Part shown: positions 16,667 through 24,581 of the stretch, piece after piece
Layout: each line of letters begins with the position of its first letter
Numbering within the stretch: the first letter of the stretch is position 1
DNA from: an uncultured Oscillospiraceae bacterium
Lineage (GTDB): Bacteria; Bacillota; Clostridia; Oscillospirales; Oscillospiraceae
Assembly (NCBI GenBank): GCA_947169975.1
Contig: CAMVRT010000002.1
Coordinates: 1-64,000 of the forward strand
Direction of reading: 5' to 3'
Length of the DNA: 64,000 nt
Position numbers and translations under genes: made by a program
Notes under the pieces: generated by a model
What the model was told of the DNA's origin: nothing
The model's input: the letters and a program-made list of their open reading frames with translations, nothing else
Database searches by the model: none

Positions 16667-17953
16667 ATGGAGCAAAACCGACAGCTGCGCTGGATGCGGC
16701 TGGACAACGCCGCGCTGATCTTTCCGGCGGCGCAGCGCAAGCACTGGAGCAACGCCTTCCGGCTCTCCTTCACCTTCCGGGATCCGGTGGACCCCGCCCT
16801 GCTGCAGCAGGCGCTGGACAATGTGGCGCCACGGTTTCCCTCCGTGTGCGTGCGGCTGCGGCGCAGCACCTTCTGGTACTATCTGGAGGAGGTGGACCGT
16901 CCCCCTGCCGTGCGGGAGGACAGCTATCAGCCGCTGATCCCCATGAGCCGGAACGATATTCGCCGCTGCGCCATCCGGGTACTGTACTACCGCAGCCGCA
17001 TGGCGGTGGAATTCTTCCACGCCGTCACCGACGGCACCGGCGGCATGGTCTTTGCCAAGACGCTGGCGGCGGAATACGTGCGCCTGCGCTACGGAGCCGA
17101 CGTGCCCGCCACCCACGGCGTGCTGGATATCCGCGAATCGCCGAAGCCCGAGGAGCTGGAGGACAGCTTCCAGCGCAACGTTGGCCCGGTGGCCGCGCCT
17201 CGGGACGACGGCAACGTGTTCCGCTACCGGGGCACTCTGGAGCCGGACCGTTTTCTCCACGTGACGCTGGGCATAGCGGACAGCGAGGCTCTCCGCAGCC
17301 GGAGCCATGCGCTGGGCGTTACGGTGACAGCCTATCTCACCGCCGTGCTGCTTCAGTCCCTGCTGGAGCTCCAGGCCGAGAACATACCCCGGCGGCAGCG
17401 GCGGAAAAACGTAAAGATCCAGATCCCGGTAAACCTGCGGAAGCTCTACGACAGCCGCACGATGCGGAACTTCGTGGCGGTGGCCAACGTGGGCGTGGAT
17501 CCCCGGCTGGGGGACTATACCCTGGAGGAGCTGGCGAAGCTGGTGCACCACCAGATGCATCTGAGCATCACCCCCAAGAACATGCAGGCCATTTTCACCC
17601 CCAACGTGACCAGTGAGCAAAACCCCGTGCTGAAGGTGGTGCCCCTGTTTTTGAAGAACGTCATCATGCGGGCGGTATTCGACACCATCGGCGAGCGGGT
17701 GGCGTCCATGACGCTGTCCAACCTGGGCAGAGTGGAGCTGCCGGAGGCCATGGCCCCCTTTGTGGAGCGGGTGGAGTTTGTGCTGGGTCCCCAGTCCACG
17801 GCGCCCTACAACGCCAGCGTCACCAGCTGGCAGGGCAAAACCTTCATCAACATCGTGCGCAACACCGTGGAGCCCCGGCTGGAGGAGATATTCTTCACCA
17901 AACTGGTGAAGCTGGGCTGCCGCGTCGCCGTGGAGTCCAACGACAGAGCATAG
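16667..17953 (+). CDS. Condensation-fold acyltransferase (alcohol acetyltransferase-like)
   Basis: 428 residues of the chloramphenicol acetyltransferase/condensation superfamily. The catalytic HxxxDG motif is seen as HAVTDGTGG near residue 119, with a typical N-terminal acceptor half and a C-terminal half containing SNLGRVELPEAMAPFVERVE and PYNASVTSWQGKTFINI. No signal peptide. Family members transfer acyl groups between CoA or carrier proteins and alcohols; the substrate here is unknown. The start ATG 16667 has a GAGAGGGGGAGAG RBS. It is followed after 12 nt by a zinc-ribbon membrane protein, a pairing that I believe recurs in Clostridia and suggests joint work at the membrane. Confidence 0.75.
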   Translation: MEQNRQLRWMRLDNAALIFPAAQRKHWSNAFRLSFTFRDPVDPALLQQALDNVAPRFPSVCVRLRRSTFWYYLEEVDRPPAVREDSYQPLIPMSRNDIRRCAIRVLYYRSRMAVEFFHAVTDGTGGMVFAKTLAAEYVRLRYGADVPATHGVLDIRESPKPEELEDSFQRNVGPVAAPRDDGNVFRYRGTLEPDRFLHVTLGIADSEALRSRSHALGVTVTAYLTAVLLQSLLELQAENIPRRQRRKNVKIQIPVNLRKLYDSRTMRNFVAVANVGVDPRLGDYTLEELAKLVHHQMHLSITPKNMQAIFTPNVTSEQNPVLKVVPLFLKNVIMRAVFDTIGERVASMTLSNLGRVELPEAMAPFVERVEFVLGPQSTAPYNASVTSWQGKTFINIVRNTVEPRLEEIFFTKLVKLGCRVAVESNDRA

Positions 17954-17965
17954 GAGGAACCCCGT

Positions 17966-18670
17966 ATGTATTGTGTCAAATGCGGTGTGGAGCTGCAAAA
18001 GGGCGTGGAGCGCTGCCCTCTCTGCGGCCTGACCGTCTATCATCCCGAGCTGACAGAGACCCCGGAGCCCCGCCCTTATCCCCGGTATGCCGAGGGCGGC
18101 GAAACCGTGCGCCACGGCGGACTGCTGTTCGTGCTGACGGTGCTCTTTGCCGTGCCGGTGCTGGTGTGCATCGTCATGGATCTGAACATGAATCACGGCA
18201 TCCGCTGGAGCGGCTTCGTGGCCTTCGGTCTGCTGTGGGCCTACGTGGCCGTATGCCTGCCCCTGTGGTTCCGGCGGCGCAGTCCCACGGTCTTCTTCCC
18301 CATTATTATGGCGGCGGGACTGGGTGTGGCGCTGTACGTCTGTCTGAAAACCGGCGGGCGGTGGTTCTTGCCTTTGGCCTTCCCCGTGGGCGGCGCCGTG
18401 ACGCTGCTGGGGGAGACGGTCATCGTGCTGCTGCGCCACGCGGTGGGAGCGCACCGCCACCGGGCGCTGTTCGTATTCGGCGGGGCGTTCATCGCCGCAG
18501 GCGGGCTTTGCATGCTCATTGAGTTCCTGCTCCATGTGACCTTTGCCCTGCCCATGCAGTGGTGGTGTCTCTACCCCCTGTCTGCCCTGGGTCTGATCGG
18601 GCTGATGCTCATCGTCATCGGCATCTGCGCGCCGCTGCGCGCGTCCCTGCACAAAAAATTCTTCATCTGA
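17966..18670 (+). CDS. Zinc-ribbon membrane protein (DUF6320-like)
   Basis: 234 residues. The N-terminus is a rubredoxin-like zinc ribbon, MYCVKCGVELQKGVERCPLC, with both CxxC pairs. After a short linker there are about six hydrophobic segments, for example LLFVLTVLFAVPVLVCIVM, SGFVAFGLLWAYVAVCLPLW and LIGLMLIVIGICAPL. The C-terminus is short and basic. The naming as DUF6320 is from memory. It probably forms a membrane partner for the acyltransferase encoded 12 nt upstream. A terminator follows directly. Confidence 0.75.
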   Translation: MYCVKCGVELQKGVERCPLCGLTVYHPELTETPEPRPYPRYAEGGETVRHGGLLFVLTVLFAVPVLVCIVMDLNMNHGIRWSGFVAFGLLWAYVAVCLPLWFRRRSPTVFFPIIMAAGLGVALYVCLKTGGRWFLPLAFPVGGAVTLLGETVIVLLRHAVGAHRHRALFVFGGAFIAAGGLCMLIEFLLHVTFALPMQWWCLYPLSALGLIGLMLIVIGICAPLRASLHKKFFI

Positions 18671-18674
18671 CACG

Positions 18675-18702
18675 AAAAAGGCGCCCACAGGCGCCTTTTT
18701 TT
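18675..18702 (+). terminator. Terminator after the acyltransferase pair
   Basis: AAAAAGGCGCC-CACA-GGCGCCTTTTTTT, 5 nt after the stop codon; strong symmetric hairpin. Confidence 0.9.
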
Positions 18703-18724
18703 GCCGAACCGAAAAATATCCGGC

Positions 18725-18755
18725 TGAAAAACCTGTCTATAGGAGTAAAGGGCTC
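18725..18755 (+). promoter_or_regulatory. Possible ECF-type autoregulatory promoter
   Basis: TGAAAAACCT (18725-18734) resembles the AAC-centred -35 element of ECF promoters. GGCTC lies 16 bp further on at the -10 position. It sits 30 bp before the sigma factor gene, where an autoregulated promoter is expected. The -10 match is weak. Confidence 0.25.
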
Positions 18756-18784
18756 TTTTCAGAAAACGAGAGAGGAGGCGGCAC

Positions 18785-19342
18785 ATGGAGGATTCCCGGA
18801 TCGTGGAGCTGTACTGGCGGCGGGACGAGAGCGCCATTGCCGAAACGCAGCGGAAATACGGCGGCTTCTGCTATACCGTCGCCCGGAATATCCTGTCCGA
18901 CCGGCAGGACGCCGAGGAGTGCGTCAGCGACACCTGGCTGCGCGCCTGGAATGCCATGCCGCCCCAGCGCCCCCGACTGCTGCGTCCGTGGCTGGGCAAG
19001 GTGGTGCGGAATCTGGCCATCAACCGCTGGGAGAAAAACCGCGCCCAGAAGCGCTACAGCGGCGTGGAACTCCTTCTGGATGAGCTGGCCGACGCTATCC
19101 CCTCTCCCCAGACGTTGGAAAAGCATATGGAGGCGGAGGAGCTGGGCGCGCTTATCAGCGCGTGGCTGAGAGGGCTGGACAGCGACGACCGGACGCTGTT
19201 CCTCCGCCGCTACTGGAACGGAGAATCGCTGAAGGAGCTGGCAAGGCTGTTGGGCGAGAGTCCCGGTCGGCTGGCCCAGCGGACGTACCGCCTGCGCATG
19301 GCGCTGAAGGCGGAATTGGAAAGGAACGGTGTATCCCTATGA
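18785..19342 (+). CDS. ECF-type RNA polymerase sigma factor
   Basis: 185 residues. Region 2 is visible in RILSDRQDAEECVSDTWLRAWN-like spacing (ILSDRQDAEECVSDTWLRAW, near residues 37-56). Region 4 with its helix-turn-helix is near residues 135-180 (RRYWNGESLKELARLLGESP). Regions 1.1 and 3 are absent, as in ECF factors. The TGA stop overlaps the ATG of the next gene, which encodes a membrane-anchored serpin. That overlap is the arrangement normally seen for a sigma factor and its membrane-bound anti-sigma factor. Confidence 0.88.
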   Translation: MEDSRIVELYWRRDESAIAETQRKYGGFCYTVARNILSDRQDAEECVSDTWLRAWNAMPPQRPRLLRPWLGKVVRNLAINRWEKNRAQKRYSGVELLLDELADAIPSPQTLEKHMEAEELGALISAWLRGLDSDDRTLFLRRYWNGESLKELARLLGESPGRLAQRTYRLRMALKAELERNGVSL

Positions 19343-20868
19343 AAGATGAACGCAGCAGGAAGCTGTACGACGGCATTACCAATGTAGATGACGAACTGGT
19401 GGAGGAGGCTCAGGCGGACAAATCCCGGCACAACCGGACGTGGCTCAAGTGGGCGGCGCTGGCCGCCTGTCTGGTGATCGTGGCGGCGGGCGCGATCAAA
19501 CTGTGGCCCTCCCGCGCCCCGACGCAGCAGCAGGAGCCGGGTACGCAGCAGGAGCCGGGTACGCAGCAGGAGCCGGGTACGCAGGAGGAACACGAGCCTT
19601 CACCACCGCCGGATACCATCGAGCCGTATGAGCCCATCTGCTTCCAGCTGGCCGGACCGGCGTACCCGGGGGTGGTTCCCTACCCCGGAGAGAATGCAGA
19701 CAGCCAGGCATATGAGTTGTGGGCGGACTATCTCCGTTCCCTGCGGGAGCGGCCCACCGGCTACAAAAACGGACTGGACGGTTATCTCGCCGAGAGCACT
19801 GTGCAGTTTCTCTCCGGCGCGGGGACGGAAAACCGGGTCTATTCCCCGCTGAACGTGTATATGGCGCTGGCCATGCTGGCAGAGATCACCGACGGAGACA
19901 GCCGCCAGCAGCTTTTGGATTTGTTGGGTTCAGACAGCATCGAGAGCCTCCGCGACCAGGCCCATGCCGTATTTGAAGCCAGCTATCGGGACGATGGTCT
20001 GGTCACCACCGTGCTGAGCAACTCCCTTTGGCTGCGGAACGACATGACGTACAGCCAGACCGCCGCGGACACGTTGGCGGAGCAGTATTACGCCTTTACC
20101 TTCCGGGGCGAGATGGGATCGGACGAATATAACAAAATGCTGCGCGACTGGCTCAGCTCCCAGACCGGCGGATTGCTGGACGACTATATCAACGACGTGG
20201 AGTTGTCCCCGGAGACCGTTCTGGCTCTGGCCTCCACCGTCTACTATAAGGCCGGATGGGCCGACGAGTTCTTCGAGGGAGGCACCTCCCCCGATGTATT
20301 CCACGCCACGGACGGCGACGTGGAGCGGGACTTCATGCACCAGACCCGGGAGGGTACCGTGTACCGGGGCGACGGCTTCACCGCCGTGTCCAAGCGCATG
20401 CACGAGGGCGGCTGGATGTGGCTGATCCTGCCCGACGAGGGCACTGACGTGAACGCCGTTCTGGCCGGGGATATGATGCCCTTCCTGTTGAACGGCGGAA
20501 CCGGCGCCTCGCAGGGCTATTACAACGTCCACCTGTCCCTGCCGAAGTTCGACGTGTCCTCCCGGATGGATCTGGCAGACGGACTTTGCGCACTGGGCGT
20601 GACGGACGTGTTTGGCAGCACCGCTGATTTTACCCCCATCACCGACGGCGAAGGCGTCTTCGTGGACAAGGTGGAGCACGCCGCCCGGGTCACTGTGGAC
20701 GAAGAGGGCGTGGAGGCCGCAGCCTACACGGTGATTCCCGCACCGGGCGCTGCGCCTCCGGGCGATGAGCCGGAGGACTACTACTTTACCCTGAACCGCC
20801 CATTCCTGTTCGCCATCACCGGCACCGACGGCCTGCCCCTGTTCGTGGGCGTGGTAAATCAGCCCTGA
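19339..20868 (+). CDS. Membrane-anchored serpin, probable sigma-factor partner
   Basis: 509 residues with three parts. Residues 1-34 are cytoplasmic (LYDGITNVDDELVEEAQADK), residues 35-55 are a single membrane helix (WAALAACLVIVAAGAIKLW), residues 60-100 are a QEPGT-repeat and Pro-rich linker. From about 135 to the end there is a full serpin: NRVYSPLNVYMALAMLAEIT, LPKFDVSSRMDLADGL, hinge DEEGVEAAAYT and the closing NRPFLFAITGTDGLPLFVGV. The hinge has the small residues needed for loop insertion, so it should be inhibitory. By count, the scissile bond falls near an Ala-Ala in IPAPGAAPP, pointing to elastase-like targets, but this is tentative because the loop is longer than in alpha-1-antitrypsin. 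Coupled to the sigma gene by ATGA. Gut-commensal Clostridia are known to make secreted serpins; the anti-sigma role is my inference. Confidence 0.85.
   Translation: MKDERSRKLYDGITNVDDELVEEAQADKSRHNRTWLKWAALAACLVIVAAGAIKLWPSRAPTQQQEPGTQQEPGTQQEPGTQEEHEPSPPPDTIEPYEPICFQLAGPAYPGVVPYPGENADSQAYELWADYLRSLRERPTGYKNGLDGYLAESTVQFLSGAGTENRVYSPLNVYMALAMLAEITDGDSRQQLLDLLGSDSIESLRDQAHAVFEASYRDDGLVTTVLSNSLWLRNDMTYSQTAADTLAEQYYAFTFRGEMGSDEYNKMLRDWLSSQTGGLLDDYINDVELSPETVLALASTVYYKAGWADEFFEGGTSPDVFHATDGDVERDFMHQTREGTVYRGDGFTAVSKRMHEGGWMWLILPDEGTDVNAVLAGDMMPFLLNGGTGASQGYYNVHLSLPKFDVSSRMDLADGLCALGVTDVFGSTADFTPITDGEGVFVDKVEHAARVTVDEEGVEAAAYTVIPAPGAAPPGDEPEDYYFTLNRPFLFAITGTDGLPLFVGVVNQP
19528..19584 (+). repeat. 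18-bp tandem repeat coding for QEPGTQ
   Basis: About three copies of ACGCAGCAGGAGCCGGGT inside the serpin gene, coding for the flexible linker between the membrane helix and the serpin domain. The near identity suggests that linker length may vary by slippage. Confidence 0.8.
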
Positions 20869-20884
20869 CAAGGAGGTGCGCTCG

Positions 20885-21553
20885 ATGAAAAAGATTCTAT
20901 CCCTTCTGCTTGCCCTGTTCGTCTGCCTCGGCGCGACCGGCTGCGGAAGCAAAAGGCCGGAGGCCGCGCCTTCCGGATCGGTTGAGAGCCAAGCAGATCG
21001 CCAGGCAGATGACCAAACGGACGACCAGACGGATGACCAGGCGGAAAAAACGCGGGATTTCCCGGAGGATCTGGCCGCGTTCTTCCGGGAAAACGGGATT
21101 GAGGGTCTGGAATTCTGGATCCTGCAGGACGCGAAGGACTGTGACTTCTCCGGCTGTACGAATGACCCCTACGTGCTGGGATCACAGGGCGCGTATTACG
21201 GCAGGAAATATGATATCACACCCACAGGGGAGTCGGATCTTTCGACGCCGTTCGTCGAGTATTTCCTCGGCTGCTGGCCGGATCTTTCTGACAAAGAGGT
21301 ATACGTAACCGATATCCATATCACGGATCCTGACGTCAGAATCTACGGATTGAGCCTTGAGAACACCCTGGCGGAGTGGCGGGAGACACTCACCGGAAAG
21401 GGCTATTCCTGCGTGAGAGACTATGAGGGTTACCGTGCGGACATGATCGCCGTTTCTCCCGACGGCACCTACATCATTTGCCTTAACTCCCATTCGCGCA
21501 GCATCAGCGTGATTGCGCCGAGCACGAACAGAGAAGGGATCTGCAACGACTGA
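20885..21553 (+). CDS. Secreted lipoprotein (unrecognised), third gene of the sigma/serpin unit
   Basis: 222 residues. A lipoprotein signal is clear (KKILSLLLALFVCLGATGC, lipidated Cys20). It is followed by an acidic, repetitive spacer (QADDQTDDQTDDQ) and a folded domain of about 170 residues with several Cys (DAKDCDFSGCTNDPYVLGS). I do not recognise the domain. The ATG at 20885 has AGGAGGT 7 nt upstream and starts 16 nt after the serpin gene, so all three genes are probably one transcript. It may be an output or sensor component of the same system. Confidence 0.75.
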   Translation: MKKILSLLLALFVCLGATGCGSKRPEAAPSGSVESQADRQADDQTDDQTDDQAEKTRDFPEDLAAFFRENGIEGLEFWILQDAKDCDFSGCTNDPYVLGSQGAYYGRKYDITPTGESDLSTPFVEYFLGCWPDLSDKEVYVTDIHITDPDVRIYGLSLENTLAEWRETLTGKGYSCVRDYEGYRADMIAVSPDGTYIICLNSHSRSISVIAPSTNREGICND

Positions 21554-21630
21554 CCGCAGGCGCTGTCAATCAAACGTAACGCCGAGGTGACCAACGAGCA
21601 GGGGATCGTGTTTTGACACCCCGATAAACA

Positions 21631-21671
21631 AAAAACGGAGCGTGAACGGTTTTCGTTCACGCTCCGCGTTT
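21631..21671. terminator. Bidirectional terminator between lipoprotein and CPBP genes
   Basis: CGGAGCGTGAACG and CGTTCACGCTCCG form a 13-bp stem, with AAAAA on the left and GTTT on the right. It serves the converging genes on both sides. Confidence 0.8.
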
Positions 21672-21683
21672 ATGCCATAACAG

Positions 21684-22751
21684 TTATTGGATGTTCAGCA
21701 CGATGCTGGCGGCGCAGAGGACAGCAAACAGGATCATGCCCACGTTGATCCAGACGGTGGAGAAGCGCTGCCCGCGGGGCAGCTCCAGCGGCGCGCTTTG
21801 GAAGCGCACCCGGCGGCCCTTGACGATCAGCAGCACCAGACCCGCGATCACAGCGCCGAAGATCGCAGCGGTGTAGAGATAATAGGCTGCCAGGCCCAGC
21901 ATCTGCAAAGCGGTCAGATCCGCCGCGTTGGCGGCTCCCGTCTTCTCCATGGCCTCCAGACCCGGGGTGGCCCAGTGGAGGATCTCCACCGACAGCACGC
22001 CGAAGAAGAAGTTGACGATCATGTGCAGCCCCACCGTGTAGCGCAGCTTGCCGGTGCGCAGGTACACCCAGCCGAACACCAGCCCCAGGGTAAAGGCGTA
22101 GAACATCTGGGAGATGTTGCCGTGGAACAGGCCGAACATCGCCGCGGAGGTCACCACCGCCAGCTTCTCGCCATAGGGGCGCATGCGGTCGATAAGCGTC
22201 TTGCGGAAAACGAACTCCTCGATGAGCGGCGCCAGGATCACCATGAACAGTATGCGCAGCAGCAGTGACTCATCCTCGGCAAAGGTCTCGATGGGGTTGA
22301 CCGCCTCGAGGCCCAGCAGCACCCGAATCAGCTCCTGCACCGTGAGGCCGATCATGTTGCCGGCCTGCATCACAAAGACGCAGATGAGGATGATGCAGAA
22401 ATAGCGGCCCACGGTCATGGGGCCTTGTTCCGGCGGCATGGCAGGCGCCCTGCGAGCCACCAGCACCCCCGCGGGGATGCCCACCAGATAGAGCGGGGCA
22501 AAGCCCATCAGCCACATGCTGTAAGGCCAGCTCCGCCAGCCGGGAGCTGCCCGCTCCAGCACGGCCGCCAGGATCAGCTGCACAGCTGAAGACAGCACCA
22601 GCACCAGCGTGACGCCGATCCCCAGCCGGGAAAAGATCGCTCTGGCTCTGCGGCGATCCGGTGCGGGCAGTTGGCTCTCGCCGACCGGCTCCGGCCGGAT
22701 GCCGGGATCCGTATGTCCGGTCATATTCATCTCGTTGGGTTCAAATTCCAT
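21684..22751 (-). CDS. CPBP family intramembrane metalloprotease
   Basis: 355 residues with about eight hydrophobic segments. The CPBP (CAAX protease and bacteriocin-processing) motifs are present: EEFVFRKTL near residue 190 (EExxxR), then FGLFHGNISQMFYAF and GLHMIVNFFFG with the conserved His residues. These are the putative zinc ligands of this glutamic-type or metal-dependent membrane protease. Family roles include peptide maturation and bacteriocin self-immunity; the substrate here cannot be told. The cytoplasmic N-terminus of about 40 residues is polar. It is a single gene. Confidence 0.85.
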   Translation of the reverse strand: MEFEPNEMNMTGHTDPGIRPEPVGESQLPAPDRRRARAIFSRLGIGVTLVLVLSSAVQLILAAVLERAAPGWRSWPYSMWLMGFAPLYLVGIPAGVLVARRAPAMPPEQGPMTVGRYFCIILICVFVMQAGNMIGLTVQELIRVLLGLEAVNPIETFAEDESLLLRILFMVILAPLIEEFVFRKTLIDRMRPYGEKLAVVTSAAMFGLFHGNISQMFYAFTLGLVFGWVYLRTGKLRYTVGLHMIVNFFFGVLSVEILHWATPGLEAMEKTGAANAADLTALQMLGLAAYYLYTAAIFGAVIAGLVLLIVKGRRVRFQSAPLELPRGQRFSTVWINVGMILFAVLCAASIVLNIQ

Positions 22752-22901
22752 ATTTCCATTCCCATCCTTTCCAGGAATCCTGTATCATATTTATTATACC
22801 CGTCTGTCCCTGTTTTCGCAACCGTCTTTCTCTCCAAGCGCGGAGAGCGAGGGTTGACTTTGCCGGGGCCGTGGACTACCATAGTCCCGGGAGGTGATGA
22901 C

Positions 22902-23702
22902 ATGGCTGATCGCACAACGCTGCTGGACGGCGCCACCGGCACCAATCTGTGGGCCATGGCGGCGGCGCGGGGCATTCCCCATCTGCCCGTGTGGCAATAC
23001 AATCTCACCCACCGGTCGCTGGTGCGGGAGCTGGCGGGGCAGTTCGCCGCCGCCGGAAGCGAGATTCTGTCAGCCAACACCTTCTGCGCCAACCGGCCAT
23101 CCGTACTGCAGCACCCCGGCTTCACGGTACCCGGCGTGGTATCCGCCGCAGTCGCTCTGGCAAAGGCGGCCTGCGGAGCGGCGCGAGTGGCGCTGGACGT
23201 TGCTCCATTGCCCAAGCCCCCTGCGGACAAGGCAGAGCGGCTGGAGGCCGCCGCCGTCTACGACCAGCAGATCGGCGCCGGCGTGGACGCCGGGGCGGAC
23301 CTCATTTTTCTGGAGACATTCTGGGAGCCCACGCTGCTGGCCGTGGCAGCGGAGCGGGCGGCGCAGTATGAGCTGCCGCTGCTTTGCTCCATGACCTTTG
23401 AGAAGAACCGCGCCACCTTCGGCGGCGTCACGCCAGAGCATATGGTGAAGTTGCTTTTGCCGTATCACCCCGCCGCCGTGGGGCTCAACTGCTCCTGCGG
23501 GCCGACGGACTCCCTGCCTGTTCTGCGGGAGTTTGCCCGCATTACCGATCTGCCCCTTATTTACAAGCCCAACGCCGGGGAGCACACCCCCGACTCCTTT
23601 GCGGCGGCCATGCTGCCTGCACTGGAGCTCGCACAGTACGTGGGCGGCTGCTGCGGCACCACCCCGGCGGACATCGCCGCGCTGAAACAGGCGATGGATT
23701 AG
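22902..23702 (+). CDS. Homocysteine S-methyltransferase family protein
   Basis: 266 residues, matching the zinc-dependent homocysteine-binding barrel of MetH or MmuM. The N-terminus reads LLDGATGTNLW, and the three zinc-binding cysteines are in GLNCSCGP and GGCCGTTP. It lacks any folate, cobalamin or reactivation domain, so it either uses S-methylmethionine or betaine-like donors or works with separate methionine synthase subunits encoded elsewhere. Start ATG 22902 is supported by GGGAGGTGATGAC. It stands alone. Confidence 0.85.
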   Translation: MADRTTLLDGATGTNLWAMAAARGIPHLPVWQYNLTHRSLVRELAGQFAAAGSEILSANTFCANRPSVLQHPGFTVPGVVSAAVALAKAACGAARVALDVAPLPKPPADKAERLEAAAVYDQQIGAGVDAGADLIFLETFWEPTLLAVAAERAAQYELPLLCSMTFEKNRATFGGVTPEHMVKLLLPYHPAAVGLNCSCGPTDSLPVLREFARITDLPLIYKPNAGEHTPDSFAAAMLPALELAQYVGGCCGTTPADIAALKQAMD

Positions 23703-23837
23703 GCAAAAAATCGTCTTTGCAACCGTGGGTTGCGCAATTGGGAGGCTGAATCGGTGGAACGCAACTGCAGAATGTGGTATTTTTCTTGACGGAAACGGGA
23801 GGTGACGTCCCGAAAAAACGTAAAGGAGAAATAAGAA

Positions 23838-24518
23838 ATGTCCTTCTGCGAGAATCTGATACAGGCCAGAAAGCTGCGGGGTATGACCCAGGAGGAGCTG
23901 GCGGAAAAGCTGGATATCAGCCGCCAGGCCGTCAGCAAGTGGGAGAACGGCGAATCCGTGCCTGACACGGACAAGCTGATACGTCTGGGCGATGTGCTGG
24001 GCGTCAGCCTGGATGAGCTGGCCGGGAAAGCGTCTGCTCCCGCACATCAAGCACCGATAAGCGCGAAGAAAGCGGGCGTCCGCCCCACGATTGCCGTCCT
24101 GCTCTGTCTCCTTGCAGCAGTATGCGGCTTTGTCCTCGGCGGGCTCCTGCGCCCCTTCGGAGGTCACGAAGCCCCGGCAGAACAGGCTGACCGGCTGCCC
24201 GCTCAGTTGACCGCCGACCATGTGGAGATCATCCACTATGGCGATGGCAGTACGATCATCCGTTTTGTCTCCAATGTCACACTGGACGGAAAAGTCTTCC
24301 TCTCCCGCGGCGAGGGTCTGACCCCGATCAGTGCCGAGGCAAAGTGGTCCGACGGTATCTACCGCGCAGAGCTGAAGACCTCTGCGGAGAACCTTGCCGC
24401 CTTTGACGCGCTGACCTTCGTGGTAGAGTCCGACGGCGTTCAGCGCAGCGTTCTGCTGGCCACCCAGATCACCCTGGAGCCGGGCGGCGGCGCAGGTTTT
24501 ATACCGGCGCAGCCATGA
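23838..24518 (+). CDS. XRE-family membrane-bound transcriptional regulator
   Basis: 226 residues. An N-terminal helix-turn-helix of the Xre/Cro type covers residues 1-60 (GMTQEELAEKLDISRQAVSK). A single membrane segment lies near residues 85-108 (TIAVLLCLLAAVCGFVLGGLL). An extracytoplasmic domain of about 110 residues follows, rich in beta strands by composition. This layout suggests a one-component regulator sensing something outside the membrane. A GCAACC/GGTTGC hairpin precedes it at about 23719-23735. RBS AAAGGAG. It ends at a shared terminator. Confidence 0.8.
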   Translation: MSFCENLIQARKLRGMTQEELAEKLDISRQAVSKWENGESVPDTDKLIRLGDVLGVSLDELAGKASAPAHQAPISAKKAGVRPTIAVLLCLLAAVCGFVLGGLLRPFGGHEAPAEQADRLPAQLTADHVEIIHYGDGSTIIRFVSNVTLDGKVFLSRGEGLTPISAEAKWSDGIYRAELKTSAENLAAFDALTFVVESDGVQRSVLLATQITLEPGGGAGFIPAQP

Positions 24519-24535
24519 CAATATCTCCCCGCAGC

Positions 24536-24572
24536 AAAAAACACGCTTGACCTGTCGGCCAAGCGTGTTTTT
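24536..24572. terminator. Bidirectional terminator between XRE and sugar kinase genes
   Basis: AAAAAACACGCTTG and CAAGCGTGTTTTT around a 10-nt loop; T runs on both strands. It separates two converging genes. Confidence 0.85.
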
Positions 24573-24581
24573 GTTGATGCT

